A DNA stretch of 43,425 bases from Alphaproteobacteria bacterium. GTDB lineage: Bacteria; Pseudomonadota; Alphaproteobacteria; Geminicoccales; Geminicoccaceae. The notes below the pieces were generated by a model. The model did not search any database and was not told the DNA's origin. It was given only the letters and a program-made list of their open reading frames with translations. Both the position numbers and the translations under genes were made by a program. This document shows, in pieces, positions 26,092-34,006 of this stretch. The DNA is taken from contig JAUIID010000016.1 in the NCBI GenBank assembly GCA_030431615.1, forward strand, positions 1-43,425, in the 5' to 3' direction. Position 1 is the stretch's first letter. Every line of letters begins with the position of its first letter.

Positions 26092-26193
26092 GGGTTCGTT
26101 GGTCGGGGGGCGGGTTCGTTCGTCGGAAAGGTGGGTTCGTTCGTTGAAATCCCGGGTTCGCTCGTCGATTCGGTGGGTTCGTTCGTCGGCGGG
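26092..26193 (+). repeat. Array 2, part A: five ~21-bp direct repeats
   Basis: Units begin at 26092, 26112, 26133, 26154 and 26175, with lengths 20, 21, 21, 21 and 19. All start GGGTTCG. The unit at 26154 is identical over its 21 bp to the unit at 3940 in array 1. The last unit is 19 bp and abuts the first inverted repeat, just as in array 1. Confidence 0.93.
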
Positions 26194-26339
26194 TGTCGCG
26201 GAATCCGCGACAGTTGGGGGCAAGTGTCGCGCTATACGCGACATAAGGGATCGTGATGTCGCGTTATACGCGACAGTTCGGCGGGTGCTGTCGCGTTATA
26301 TGCGACATGCCGGGCCCGACTGTCGCATATAACGCGACA
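26194..26339. repeat. Array 2, part B: five phased 19-bp inverted repeats
   Basis: Dyads at 26194-26212, 26225-26243, 26257-26275, 26289-26307 and 26321-26339, with gaps of 12, 13, 13 and 13 bp, the same as array 1. All keep TGTCGC and GCGACA arms. The first, TGTCGCGGAATCCGCGACA, is perfect over 9-bp arms; the others keep AT-rich cores. The gap sequences differ from array 1, while spacing and arms do not. Confidence 0.95.
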
Positions 26340-26557
26340 ACCTGGGCGGTTCAGGTGGCCGAAAGCCGCCGGACGACGTGCGCGGCCGGGTTTTCGACGA
26401 CCAGGCATAAGCGTTCGTGATGCAGTCGAGGCGGTCGAGGTCATGCCCATGGCGACCCGCGCCGGGACGCACCGGAATGGTCTCATGTCCTTAGCCGGCC
26501 GGCTTCCCGTCGAGGGCGGGGATGGCGATTTGCGGCCCGCAAGCCTTGCCCATGCCA

Positions 26558-26752
26558 TCAGGAGAGTGGCACGTCTTCCACCAGTGGTCCGAGATCACGA
26601 GCCGAATGCACCACGCGAATGAAGACGACCTCTCCGGCAGGTTCGTCGATGACGTACAGCATGAGGTGGCGTCCCTCGACGGTCATGCGCACGCCTCCGG
26701 CACCTGCACGATGGCCGTATACTTCGTCGGGCTGCGGACGATCGGTGCTCAC
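26558..26752 (-). pseudogene. ParE/RelE-type toxin, C-terminal remnant
   Basis: A 64-codon frame whose product looks like the second half of a ParE/RelE toxin: GGVRMTVEGRHLMLYVIDE, then VVFIRVVHSARDLGPL. The N-terminal half is missing; the first residues (STDRPQPDEVYGHRAG) look like mid-protein sequence. It lies 81 bp beyond a truncated parE, so it is either that gene's displaced tail or the relic of a second toxin. Confidence 0.65.
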
Positions 26753-26833
26753 GTAGGCTGACTACGCTGCGCGCCGATCGCCTTCCCCTCCTCGTCCACG
26801 GTCACCGTGCAGGCGCCGGAGCCGGAGATCGTG

Positions 26834-26992
26834 TCAACTGGCGCCGATGAGCGGTGTCTCGGTCACTCTGCGCGCCCGTTCGAGGAAGTGGTCGACAACT
26901 CGACCGGCAGCGGAAGGATTGTCAACGGCGATGTGAGCAAAGATGGCGTCGAGATCGCGTTGCGCGAGCCTGGTGAAGCGAAGGCGATACAT
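26834..26992 (-). pseudogene. Truncated parE-like toxin
   Basis: A 52-codon frame starting 5 bp after the antitoxin stop. The product (MYRLRFTRLAQRDLDAIFAH, then NPSAAGRVVDHFLERARRV) is a typical ParE N-terminal half and then stops at ETPLIGAS. A full ParE is about 90-100 residues. The missing half may be the remnant at 26558-26752, with about 80 bp of unrelated sequence between. The toxin is almost certainly inactive. Confidence 0.7.
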
Positions 26993-26997
26993 ACGGC

Positions 26998-27222
26998 CTA
27001 TGAGCCGTATTTCCGCTTGAACGTCGCGAACATCTCCTCGCCATCGACCGTCTCGCCGTTGCGGGCCTGCTCGATCCCCGCGTCAAGATCGCGCCGCAGA
27101 GCAGCCAGCTTCGCCGCCTCGATCTCGCCAAGCCGTTGGCCGAGCGCCCGCAATGCCTCTTCCCGCTCTTCCTCGGGAAACGCCTCGAGCCGATCAGCCA
27201 GTGACTTGAGCATCTGGTCCAT
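26998..27222 (-). CDS. ParD-like antitoxin
   Basis: A 74-residue acidic helical protein (LADRLEAFPEEEREEALRAL, then LRRDLDAGIEQARNGETVDG) resembling antitoxins of parDE modules in alphaproteobacteria, with the usual C-terminal toxin-binding tail. It precedes the truncated parE by 5 bp. With its toxin broken it is a leftover, though it could still act on a related toxin elsewhere. Confidence 0.7.
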   Translation of the reverse strand: MDQMLKSLADRLEAFPEEEREEALRALGQRLGEIEAAKLAALRRDLDAGIEQARNGETVDGEEMFATFKRKYGS

Positions 27223-27836
27223 GCGCCCTCCATACCACGCTCGCCGGCTCGATCGCGAAGGATATTGTGATGATGTGGACCGGCAGCGAGTGTACCAAGC
27301 ACGACCAATAGCGGCGAAGGATGCGCAGTACGCTCAACTCAGCGGATGGTCCGTAGTTACAACACTCGCTGACCAGACGGCATGCGACGCAGAAGCTAAA
27401 TTGAGTCTTGTGGAACCAAAATTCGCGAAGCGGACTTTAGCAACTCACAACGTCGAATGAGACCCGTCGGCGCGAGATTTGCTATGCTACCCAATTTCCA
27501 GTCGGGAATGCACACATGGCTACCTGTGCCGGAACGCACCAAGATTGTCTGACGCCCTAACCCGCCCGGCTCGTAGCGGAAGCGTTGCGGCGACCAATGA
27601 GGCCCAACCCGCATTATCTCAAACAGCCAATGAGGCGAACTCGGAATCTATTGCCAAACCGCCAGTCGTGAAACTAGAGTCCCGTCCAAGCAAACTGAAA
27701 TGCGGACCGAAGGGCAGGGAAAGAGGTATAGAAAATGGCTGGACCACCTGACGCCTCGTGTCTCGCATTCGATTCCGCATGGCATAGCCCCGATCTGTCG
27801 TCGAAACAGCAAGTGCAAAATGTCTCGGAGTGTTGA
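27223..27836. other. Intergenic region, composition shift
   Basis: A 614-bp stretch between divergent genes. The parD promoter and the promoter of the DUF262 gene must lie here. Base composition falls from high GC to mixed, marking the left side of the low-GC segment. Short frames on both strands lack ribosome binding sites and protein-like sequence. Confidence 0.6.
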
Positions 27837-29753
27837 ATGTCATCAATTGAAGTTAAATCGGTCAGCATACCCAAGATTCTTGACAATCTCTTTATAGGCG
27901 AATGGTTGACACCCGAATTTCAGCGCGATTTCGTCTGGACGACCTCTCAAATAATATCCCTAATCAACTCGATCATTGATGCTAAGCCGATAGGAATGGC
28001 AACCCTATGGCAGCAGGAGGAGAAAAGCGATCTACCTCTGGAGCACATATCAGTCAATGACTTCATTTATGATAAATCCAAATCGGGACCAAGATATTTC
28101 GGTGACAATGACCATCGCCCTGGGCGTTATTATGCAATTTTAGACGGCAAGCAACGATCAACTGCAATTGCAATGGCCTTCGGGGGACTCAAGGCCGAAC
28201 ACGGAAACTACAGGTATTCCGGGGGCTATTTTATCAATGCAGATTATGATGATGTGCAGGATCGAATCCAATACCTAAACAAGGCGGAAATTGACCGGAG
28301 AGGATTAAACACACTAACCGCATACGTTCAGAATGCGTTATTTCCAATTGCCCTCAAGAAATTTGACCGCCTTGTTCAGCATTTCTTTGAGTTCATTTCC
28401 GCAATTGATAACGACCAGAATTATCCTGAAGGGCGAGCCGCCTCCAAAGCCGAAAAGGATCGAAGAAAAGAGATAGTACAAGCTGCTTATGAGGGCATTA
28501 ATAACACCCTACTTGCTGTATACATAGTGCCAAAAGAAGAAACTTTAGGCGAGATTTGCGACATCTTCGAGGTCTTGAACACTACGGGAACCAAAGTTAC
28601 TACGGTTGACCTCATTCATTCATCAATATACGCCGAAACAATGAATGAGAGTTCCCAGATTCACATTCGCGATGAAATCGATCTCCTTTCTGAACTTGAT
28701 GGGCTGCAGGGTTGGTCCACATCAAGCTTTAGACCTGAGCTGATTGCACAAAATGTGGCGGCAATTCAGATTGCCCTCGATAGAAAACATACGCCTCGAC
28801 AGGTTGCCGGTCGGAGAGAGGCCAGGATCAACTCTATAAAATCTAGCGATCTATTAGCTATTTCAAGCTTGAGTTGGAGAGACTTCTTTTTGAACCGCGA
28901 GTTTGTTGCAAGCTGCTTCTCGGACTTCCAAACTGTGACATCAGGAGGGCGCTTCTCTCTTTCGCAATGCCCCTATCCAGCAACGCTAAACGTCTACCTT
29001 GCTCTTCGATGGCACCTCGAGTTCGATCGACCCCCTGATGCCCATTGGACGCAAACCCATCTTAATCGCATATTCCGGGCCTTTTTCTGGCGAAACACCT
29101 TTTCGCGTAGATATGACCAGGGCTTTCTAACCCGAGTCAGCGTTGACATTGGAGAGTTCAAAAAGTTCCTTCTCAAGACACGCGCTAAGAGTGATGACCA
29201 AATTTGGGTTTCAGAGGCGGAGGATTTCCTCGGCACCCTTCCGCTGATGTCTCCCTTGACGGTCATTCAGGAAGAAGTTCGGAACGCGATAACTGACGGA
29301 AATATCCGAGGCGCGCTCAGATCAGGGAGTCTTTTGCTATTACACTCACGCGCTCAGAAAGATATAGTTGATCCCACCCAAGATATATCAAACATTACGA
29401 GCGCTCACGAATTGCATCATATTTATCCTCGGAGATGGTGCAGGGACAATGCCCTAGGAGTTAATGTAACTTCATTATCTGAATCAAATTATTTGACAAA
29501 CTGGGTCGAGTCATCTTCGAACCTGATCCCGATGTCAACAAAATCAAATAAACTGTGGGACACGATGGAGCCGTCTACTGCGATAAGTTTGCTGAAAATT
29601 TCGACAAGCGACCAAATAGATCAATTGAAAAGATATTTCGTGGATGAAGGTTGTTTAAGTTTGCTGAAGGGCGGCGCGATGAACGCCGGAGACTTCTTGC
29701 GAGCTAGAGCTAAGTTGATAGAGGCCGAAATTTTACGATTGATGCGAGTATAA
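27837..29753 (+). CDS. DUF262 and HNH domain protein (GmrSD-like)
   Basis: A 638-residue protein with an N-terminal DUF262 domain and a C-terminal HNH-type nuclease motif. The N-terminus has LTPEFQRDFVWTTSQI at about residues 24-39 and the nucleotide-site motif LDGKQRSTAI at about 102-111. HELHHIYPRRW lies at about 523-533. This resembles GmrS/GmrD type IV restriction enzymes, which use NTP and cut modified phage DNA. The ATG at 27837 has GGAG about 7 nt upstream. Codon use and GC are far lower than in the flanks, a sign of transfer. The AlbA_2-domain gene follows after 5 bp, so the two form an operon. Confidence 0.85.
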   Translation: MSSIEVKSVSIPKILDNLFIGEWLTPEFQRDFVWTTSQIISLINSIIDAKPIGMATLWQQEEKSDLPLEHISVNDFIYDKSKSGPRYFGDNDHRPGRYYAILDGKQRSTAIAMAFGGLKAEHGNYRYSGGYFINADYDDVQDRIQYLNKAEIDRRGLNTLTAYVQNALFPIALKKFDRLVQHFFEFISAIDNDQNYPEGRAASKAEKDRRKEIVQAAYEGINNTLLAVYIVPKEETLGEICDIFEVLNTTGTKVTTVDLIHSSIYAETMNESSQIHIRDEIDLLSELDGLQGWSTSSFRPELIAQNVAAIQIALDRKHTPRQVAGRREARINSIKSSDLLAISSLSWRDFFLNREFVASCFSDFQTVTSGGRFSLSQCPYPATLNVYLALRWHLEFDRPPDAHWTQTHLNRIFRAFFWRNTFSRRYDQGFLTRVSVDIGEFKKFLLKTRAKSDDQIWVSEAEDFLGTLPLMSPLTVIQEEVRNAITDGNIRGALRSGSLLLLHSRAQKDIVDPTQDISNITSAHELHHIYPRRWCRDNALGVNVTSLSESNYLTNWVESSSNLIPMSTKSNKLWDTMEPSTAISLLKISTSDQIDQLKRYFVDEGCLSLLKGGAMNAGDFLRARAKLIEAEILRLMRV

Positions 29754-29758
29754 GCATT

Positions 29759-30517
29759 TTGCTCGCTAGCCATACTATTTTTGAAGCAGGCAAACGCCCG
29801 TTGGCGTGCTCAATTAATGATCTTCTGGAGGAATACGGGAAAAACAGAAATTCCCTAGAAGGCCTTTCATTTTTGTTAAAAGTTCTTGAATACTATAAGA
29901 TTGACTTAGATCCCCCTGCTAGCGATTTTGACCTCGACTATCCTCGAACGTTGAAACTTCGGAAACAAGATGGCGAGATAGAAGAAGAAATCAGGGAAGT
30001 GATTGCGGCGGGAGGTGAAAACTATTTTGTCGAACTAAAGTCATCTATCCACATTGATACAAAGAGGAAGCAGCACGACCCTGGTCGAAAGATACATGAG
30101 TATGCGTCAGAGCGGCTTGCAACCAAACTAGCACAGGAGATTTGCGCCTTTCTAAATAGAGATGGCGGAAAAATTCTCTTGGGCATAGCCAATGACTTTT
30201 CCATATTGGGATGTCAAGATGACCTCGATGCCTTTCCGGGAGACGGGTCGCCACAAGATAAAGCCGATCTTTTAATCCGCTCAATTATTGAGAAGAATTT
30301 CATAAAATTTGCTTCCGTACTATCCAGAGTGCAAGTTCAGTGCGTTACTTATGAGCAAAAACTGATAGTCATTCTTAGAATTGCGAGAATGAATGGATTA
30401 GCCTTGCTAAAAGAAGACTGTCCCAGCTCGTGTCAGCTTTATCTACGCATAGGAACGAGCGCCCAACCTATAAAACTTCATGAAGTAGAAGATTATTACT
30501 TAGTGTCTCTTAAATAA
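29759..30517 (+). CDS. Schlafen/AlbA_2-type ATP-binding domain protein
   Basis: A 252-residue protein with an AlbA_2 (Schlafen-like) domain: NYFVELKSSI at about residue 87, then KLAQEICAFLNRDGGKILLG at about 122-141 and NDFSILGCQDD. Residues 1-75 are of unknown type. The start is TTG 29759, 5 bp after the DUF262 stop; no nearby ATG fits, and the ribosome binding site is weak, so coupling is likely. AlbA_2 domains occur in transcription regulators and in several defence genes. As with its partner, the DNA is low in GC. A joint antiphage role is inference. Confidence 0.8.
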   Translation: MLASHTIFEAGKRPLACSINDLLEEYGKNRNSLEGLSFLLKVLEYYKIDLDPPASDFDLDYPRTLKLRKQDGEIEEEIREVIAAGGENYFVELKSSIHIDTKRKQHDPGRKIHEYASERLATKLAQEICAFLNRDGGKILLGIANDFSILGCQDDLDAFPGDGSPQDKADLLIRSIIEKNFIKFASVLSRVQVQCVTYEQKLIVILRIARMNGLALLKEDCPSSCQLYLRIGTSAQPIKLHEVEDYYLVSLK

Positions 30518-30901
30518 AATAAAAAATAGTCTCGCATTCGTTGCATAAATCGGATTTAGTGATCAATGGCGATTTCAATTTTTCGATAACGGCGAAGTGA
30601 TTCTTAAGGAAAAGATTGAACTGCTTGCGCTTCGCAAACAACAGACTCCTCAGTCACGCAACAATGTAGGTTACCAACTTTTCTCAACTGGATCGAAAAT
30701 AAACTCGATGTGAGGAAAATTTCCATTTGCGGGCCGACAGATGTATCGAGAGTCGAGCCAATTCCCTCATTTTAATAGCTGCGTCAGAGTGCCCAATAGA
30801 TTTGCGACTTTGGTATGATCGACACTACTCGAGGGGAAGTACGATCGTGACCGCAATAGCGAATTGCTTGCCTCAATGATCTTGCCAGGAAATAAGACTG
30901 G
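30518..30901. other. AT-rich intergenic region
   Basis: About 380 bp after the AlbA_2-domain gene. It opens with an A-rich run and keeps the low GC of the pair. No gene, hairpin or repeat is seen. It ends at the duplicated 3'-end segment, where GC rises sharply, so 30.9 kb is the right border of the low-GC insert. Confidence 0.6.
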
Positions 30902-31018
30902 ATGGGTACGGGAAGGCCGGCCTTCCAGCCTTTCTTCCTTCCCTACCGCCTTGCCACCTCGCCAATGCTGATGGTTCGCCTGATCTCGTCGTTACCGGGG
31001 GCCATGGGACGGCGGGGG
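30902..31018 (-). repeat. Imperfect direct repeat copy A: relic of a TIGR03032-like gene 3' end
   Basis: This segment aligns with 31772-31905. On the minus strand it would encode PRPMAP, then DEIRRTISIGE and a stop; the intact gene at 31821-32930 ends RRPMALGLKTDEIRRTISIG with a few more residues. The 16-bp palindrome GGAAGGCCGGCCTTCC beyond the stop is also shared. The match is clear but not exact, so it is old or came from another strain. It and copy B bracket the HigBA-type module. Confidence 0.8.
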
Positions 31019-31074
31019 AGGAGAGGGGCATAAGCTTTCAGGTAGTCCAGAAGTCGACTCGCTTTCGCGTCCTG
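31019..31074. other. Short spacer before the HigA-type gene
   Basis: Fifty-six bases between repeat copy A and the antitoxin stop. Nothing is recognised. Confidence 0.5.
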
Positions 31075-31368
31075 TTACTGCAATTCGACCGACAAGGTGC
31101 GTCCGACGATCCTGGCGGCGCGGGCCAGGGTGGCGAGGCTCACGCTGTCGTTGGTGGGGTCGAGGAGGCGGTCGAGCTGGGAGCGGCTGGTGGCGAGGCG
31201 CCGGGCCATCTCGACCTTGGTGATCTTCTGCTCTGCCATTGCCGCGGCGAGCTGGAAGGCCAGGACGCGCTTGACGGCACGTTCGGTGGTCTCCTCGTAA
31301 GTTCCCTGCTCGCGCAGGAAGTCGTCGAAGAATTGTCCGGCCCTGCCCTTCTCGACATCGTTCGTCAT
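31075..31368 (-). CDS. HigA-like antitoxin (XRE family)
   Basis: A 97-residue antitoxin with a helix-turn-helix: ITKVEMARRLATSRSQLDRL at about residues 49-68, followed by SVSLATLARAARIVGRTLSV. Such proteins neutralise HigB-type toxins and repress the operon. It overlaps the toxin gene by 4 bp (ATGA). Toxin-first order is typical of HigBA. Confidence 0.87.
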   Translation of the reverse strand: MTNDVEKGRAGQFFDDFLREQGTYEETTERAVKRVLAFQLAAAMAEQKITKVEMARRLATSRSQLDRLLDPTNDSVSLATLARAARIVGRTLSVELQ

Positions 31369-31730
31369 GTCAGACCTCGCATTCGTCGTTCGGCAATGGT
31401 CAGTTCGTTGTCGGGTGTCTTCTGGGTTTTCTTGATGAAGCCATGCAGAAGAACCATGGCGCCATCATTGATACAGAAGAGCACGCGGGCGATTCGTCCA
31501 CCTTCGAGGTTGGCTCGTATCTCCCAGAGTCCCTTTCGCCCGCTGATCGAGCGGCAAAGCGGCATGCCAATCGGCCAGCCAAACTCGGCGGTCCTGATAT
31601 CGTCGCCGATGGCCTTGCGATCGGCGTCGGACAAGGACAGGAGCCAGTCCCGCACCGGCATGCGGCCGGTTTCGGACTCGAAGAACCTCGCTGGCAGTCG
31701 CTTGGCTTCATTCACGCCGGAATGTACCAA
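31365..31730 (-). CDS. HigB/Gp49-like toxin
   Basis: A 121-residue RelE-superfamily toxin of the phage Gp49/HigB type. Features are RFFESETGRMPVRDWLLSLS near the start, LWEIRANLEGGRIARVLFC and the C-terminal LHGFIKKTQKTPDNELTIAE. Members cut mRNA on the ribosome. It is the first gene of the module. The module sits exactly between two copies of the neighbouring gene's 3' end. Confidence 0.9.
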   Translation of the reverse strand: MVHSGVNEAKRLPARFFESETGRMPVRDWLLSLSDADRKAIGDDIRTAEFGWPIGMPLCRSISGRKGLWEIRANLEGGRIARVLFCINDGAMVLLHGFIKKTQKTPDNELTIAERRMRGLT

Positions 31731-31771
31731 ATATGGGGCACACTGTCCACCATCTTCCGCCCCAACAACCA

Positions 31772-31905
31772 GATGGGCGCGGGAAGGCCGGCCTTCCCGC
31801 CTCTTCCCACTTCCTAATCTCTACAGCCTGAGCGGCTCGCCGATGCTGATGGTTCGTCTGATTTCGTCGGTCTTGAGGCCGAGGGCCATGGGGCGGCGGG
31901 TGTTT
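31772..31905 (-). repeat. Imperfect direct repeat copy B: intact gene 3' end and hairpin
   Basis: The last 28 codons of the TIGR03032-like gene plus its downstream hairpin, matching copy A at 30902-31018. The hairpin is a perfect inverted repeat of 22 bp (31779-31800) that contains GGAAGGCCGGCCTTCC and may end transcription of the TIGR03032-like gene. Confidence 0.75.
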
Positions 31906-32930
31906 GGGAGGATGGCGGTGTCGTAGAGTTCCTCGACGACGCCTTCGAGGCGGAGCCAGTGGGGGATTTCGCCGGTGGTGAGGTCGACGACGAGGAGGCC
32001 GCAGCGGGGGGTGGTGCCTTTGGCGGCGAGGGCTTCGTCGAGGGGGAGGCCTTCGAAGGTCTTGTTGTCGCGGGGGCGGGAGAGGCCGATGACGGCGAAG
32101 CTGCCGTGGAGGGCGAGGCCGCGGGCGTAGCCGGGGCAGAAGGCGATTTCGGTGAAGCGGCCGGAGGCCTGGTCGATGGTGCCGAAGCGGCCGGTGCCGG
32201 AATCGAGGAGGTAGAGCTTTTCGCCGTCTCCCGCATCGTGGAGACGAGGGGAGTGGGGCATGGCGAGGTTGGTGGCGACGGTTTCGCCGGTGGCGACGTC
32301 GATGACGATGCCGCCCTTGGCGCGGTGGTCGCGCCAGCCGTCGGCGGTGTCGGATCTGGCGACGGCGGTGACGAAGGCGGGGCGGCCGCTTGCCATGGCG
32401 AGGCCGTTGAGGTGGCAGCGGTCCTCGGCGGCGAGGCGGGAGATGAAGGGGGGCTGCCAGAGGGGGCGGAAGCTCGAGGCGGTGTCGGGGGTGGCGAGGC
32501 AGGAGAAGAGGGTGTTGACGAAGACGGGGGTGGGCTCGCCGGGGGTGGGCCCTGGGCCGTCGGGCGCCAGCATGGCCACGTCATGGATATCGAGGTCGCC
32601 GGTGGTCCAGGCGAGGCGGGGGACGTAGAGGCGGTCGTGGCCCTGGTGGGTCTGGCCGGGGTTGAGGATGTCGTCGAAGCGCCAGAGCTGGAAGAGGGTG
32701 GAGAGGTAGAGCTGGCGCCCCCCTCGCGCAGATTCGTGGACGGCGAGGCCCATGGCGCGGTTGAAGGTGCGCTCGAAGACGGCGAGGCGGCCGTCGGGCT
32801 GGAGGCCCAGGAGGAAGAGCTTGCCGGACTGGTAGGTCGTGAAGGCGAGGCCGATGCCCGCTTCGGCGAGCCAGGCGGTGAAGTGACGGGACGCCTGGAT
32901 CTGGAGGGCGGGGGTCGGGTGCTTGGTCAT
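31821..32930 (-). CDS. TIGR03032/DUF4915 family protein
   Basis: A 369-residue cytosolic protein matching the TIGR03032 group. Features are HFTAWLAEAGIGLAFTTYQS, then KLFLLG, RTFNRAMGLA, DRLYVPRLAWTTGDLDIHDV, PLWQPPFISRLAAEDRCHLN and the C-terminal RRPMALGLKTDEIRRTISIG. The fold is probably a beta propeller (recurring GLAL and VVDL strands). Function of the family is not established. Its 3' end is the sequence duplicated at 30902-31018. Confidence 0.85.
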   Translation of the reverse strand: MTKHPTPALQIQASRHFTAWLAEAGIGLAFTTYQSGKLFLLGLQPDGRLAVFERTFNRAMGLAVHESARGGRQLYLSTLFQLWRFDDILNPGQTHQGHDRLYVPRLAWTTGDLDIHDVAMLAPDGPGPTPGEPTPVFVNTLFSCLATPDTASSFRPLWQPPFISRLAAEDRCHLNGLAMASGRPAFVTAVARSDTADGWRDHRAKGGIVIDVATGETVATNLAMPHSPRLHDAGDGEKLYLLDSGTGRFGTIDQASGRFTEIAFCPGYARGLALHGSFAVIGLSRPRDNKTFEGLPLDEALAAKGTTPRCGLLVVDLTTGEIPHWLRLEGVVEELYDTAILPNTRRPMALGLKTDEIRRTISIGEPLRL

Positions 32931-33103
32931 GGCTGCCGTTTAGGCATGGGGGGCGGGCGGCGTCCAGCCCGGGGCGAGAGCCGGATGGCTTGACTTGGCG
33001 GGGCGTGGCGGCAAACTGGCGTGAACATCGTTCGGGTCAGTGAACAAATGTGCAGGGAGCGCTTCAAACGGGTCGGCCCTGGCTTCGGCGTGACGGGGCC
33101 CTG

Positions 33104-34006
33104 GTGAGCACGGCCGTCCGGGGTCGCACGCCGCTTTTGCCGCGCTGGCTGACGGCGGACCATCCCCTGCCCTGGCTGGCGCCGATGTTCGCCATGATCC
33201 TGGCGTTCGGCATCTATCCGCTGGCCTATTCGATCTGGCTCAGCCTGCACCAGAGGAACCGCTTCACGCGCGTGGACGAGTTCAGCGGGCTCGCCAACTG
33301 GGTGCAGGCGTTCGGCGACCAGCGCTTCATCGATTCGCTGCTGGTGACTGTGCAGTACACGCTGACCTGCCTCGTCTTCCAGGTGGTGCTGGGGATCGCC
33401 ATCGCGCTGCTGCTGGATTGCGAGCGGCGGGGCTACGGGCTGCTCAGGGCCTTGATGACCCTGCCTTTGGTGGTGCCGCCGGCCGTCACCGGGCTCATGT
33501 TCCTTTTGATGCAGGACGGGCAGTTCGGGGTGCTCTCGTATTACCTGAAGCTGGTCGGGCTGGTGAGCCCCGAGGCTCCCATTCTGGCCAACCCACGGAC
33601 GGCGCTCTGGGGGGTGATGGCGGCGGATATCTGGCAGTGGACGCCCTTCATGGTCTTGATCCTGCTGGCCGGCTTGCGCGCCTTGCCGAAGGAGCCGTAC
33701 GAGGCGGCGGCGATCGACGGGGCGGGGTTCTTGCAGTGCCTCTGGCACCTGACCCTGCCGATGCTGAGCCGGGTGATCGCGGTGGCGGTCCTGATCCGGA
33801 CGATCGATCTCTTTCGCATTTACGATTATGTCTATGCGATGACGGCGGGGGGGCCGGGGACGGCGACGGAGACCTTGAGCTTCTATGCGGGGCGGGTCTT
33901 CGGGGTCGCCAACTTCAATTATGCCGCGACCTTGAGCCTGATCATGCTGGTCGTGCTGAACGTGGTCTGCTTCACCTTCCTCAAGCTGGCGCGGGTGCGG
34001 TTCTGA
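33104..34006 (+). CDS. ABC transporter permease, MalF-like
   Basis: A 300-residue sugar-type ABC permease with about six membrane segments. The ATPase-contact loop is EPYEAAAIDGAGFLQCLWHL at about residues 204-223. GTG 33104 is chosen as start; an in-frame GTG at 33050 is possible, but neither has a good ribosome binding site. Partner of the permease that follows with a TGATG overlap. Confidence 0.9.
   Translation: MSTAVRGRTPLLPRWLTADHPLPWLAPMFAMILAFGIYPLAYSIWLSLHQRNRFTRVDEFSGLANWVQAFGDQRFIDSLLVTVQYTLTCLVFQVVLGIAIALLLDCERRGYGLLRALMTLPLVVPPAVTGLMFLLMQDGQFGVLSYYLKLVGLVSPEAPILANPRTALWGVMAADIWQWTPFMVLILLAGLRALPKEPYEAAAIDGAGFLQCLWHLTLPMLSRVIAVAVLIRTIDLFRIYDYVYAMTAGGPGTATETLSFYAGRVFGVANFNYAATLSLIMLVVLNVVCFTFLKLARVRF

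Larger units (their letters stand above)
25226..26557. other. Long GC-rich non-coding region
   Basis: A 1.33-kb gap between the convergent acyltransferase and parE-remnant genes. Open frames cross it on both strands only because the DNA is GC-rich and repetitive; none has a ribosome binding site and protein-like sequence. It holds a 17-bp palindrome at 25445, a 15-bp tandem repeat at 25816 and composite array 2 at 26092-26339. Positions 26340-26557 show nothing recognisable. Confidence 0.75.

Noticed and set aside
25981-26332. Genes across array 2
   Set aside because: Open frames on both strands result from GC-rich repeats. None has a ribosome binding site or a protein-like composition.
27396-27886. 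Short genes in the region before the DUF262 gene
   Set aside because: Several overlapping frames on both strands, none with a ribosome binding site or recognisable protein sequence.
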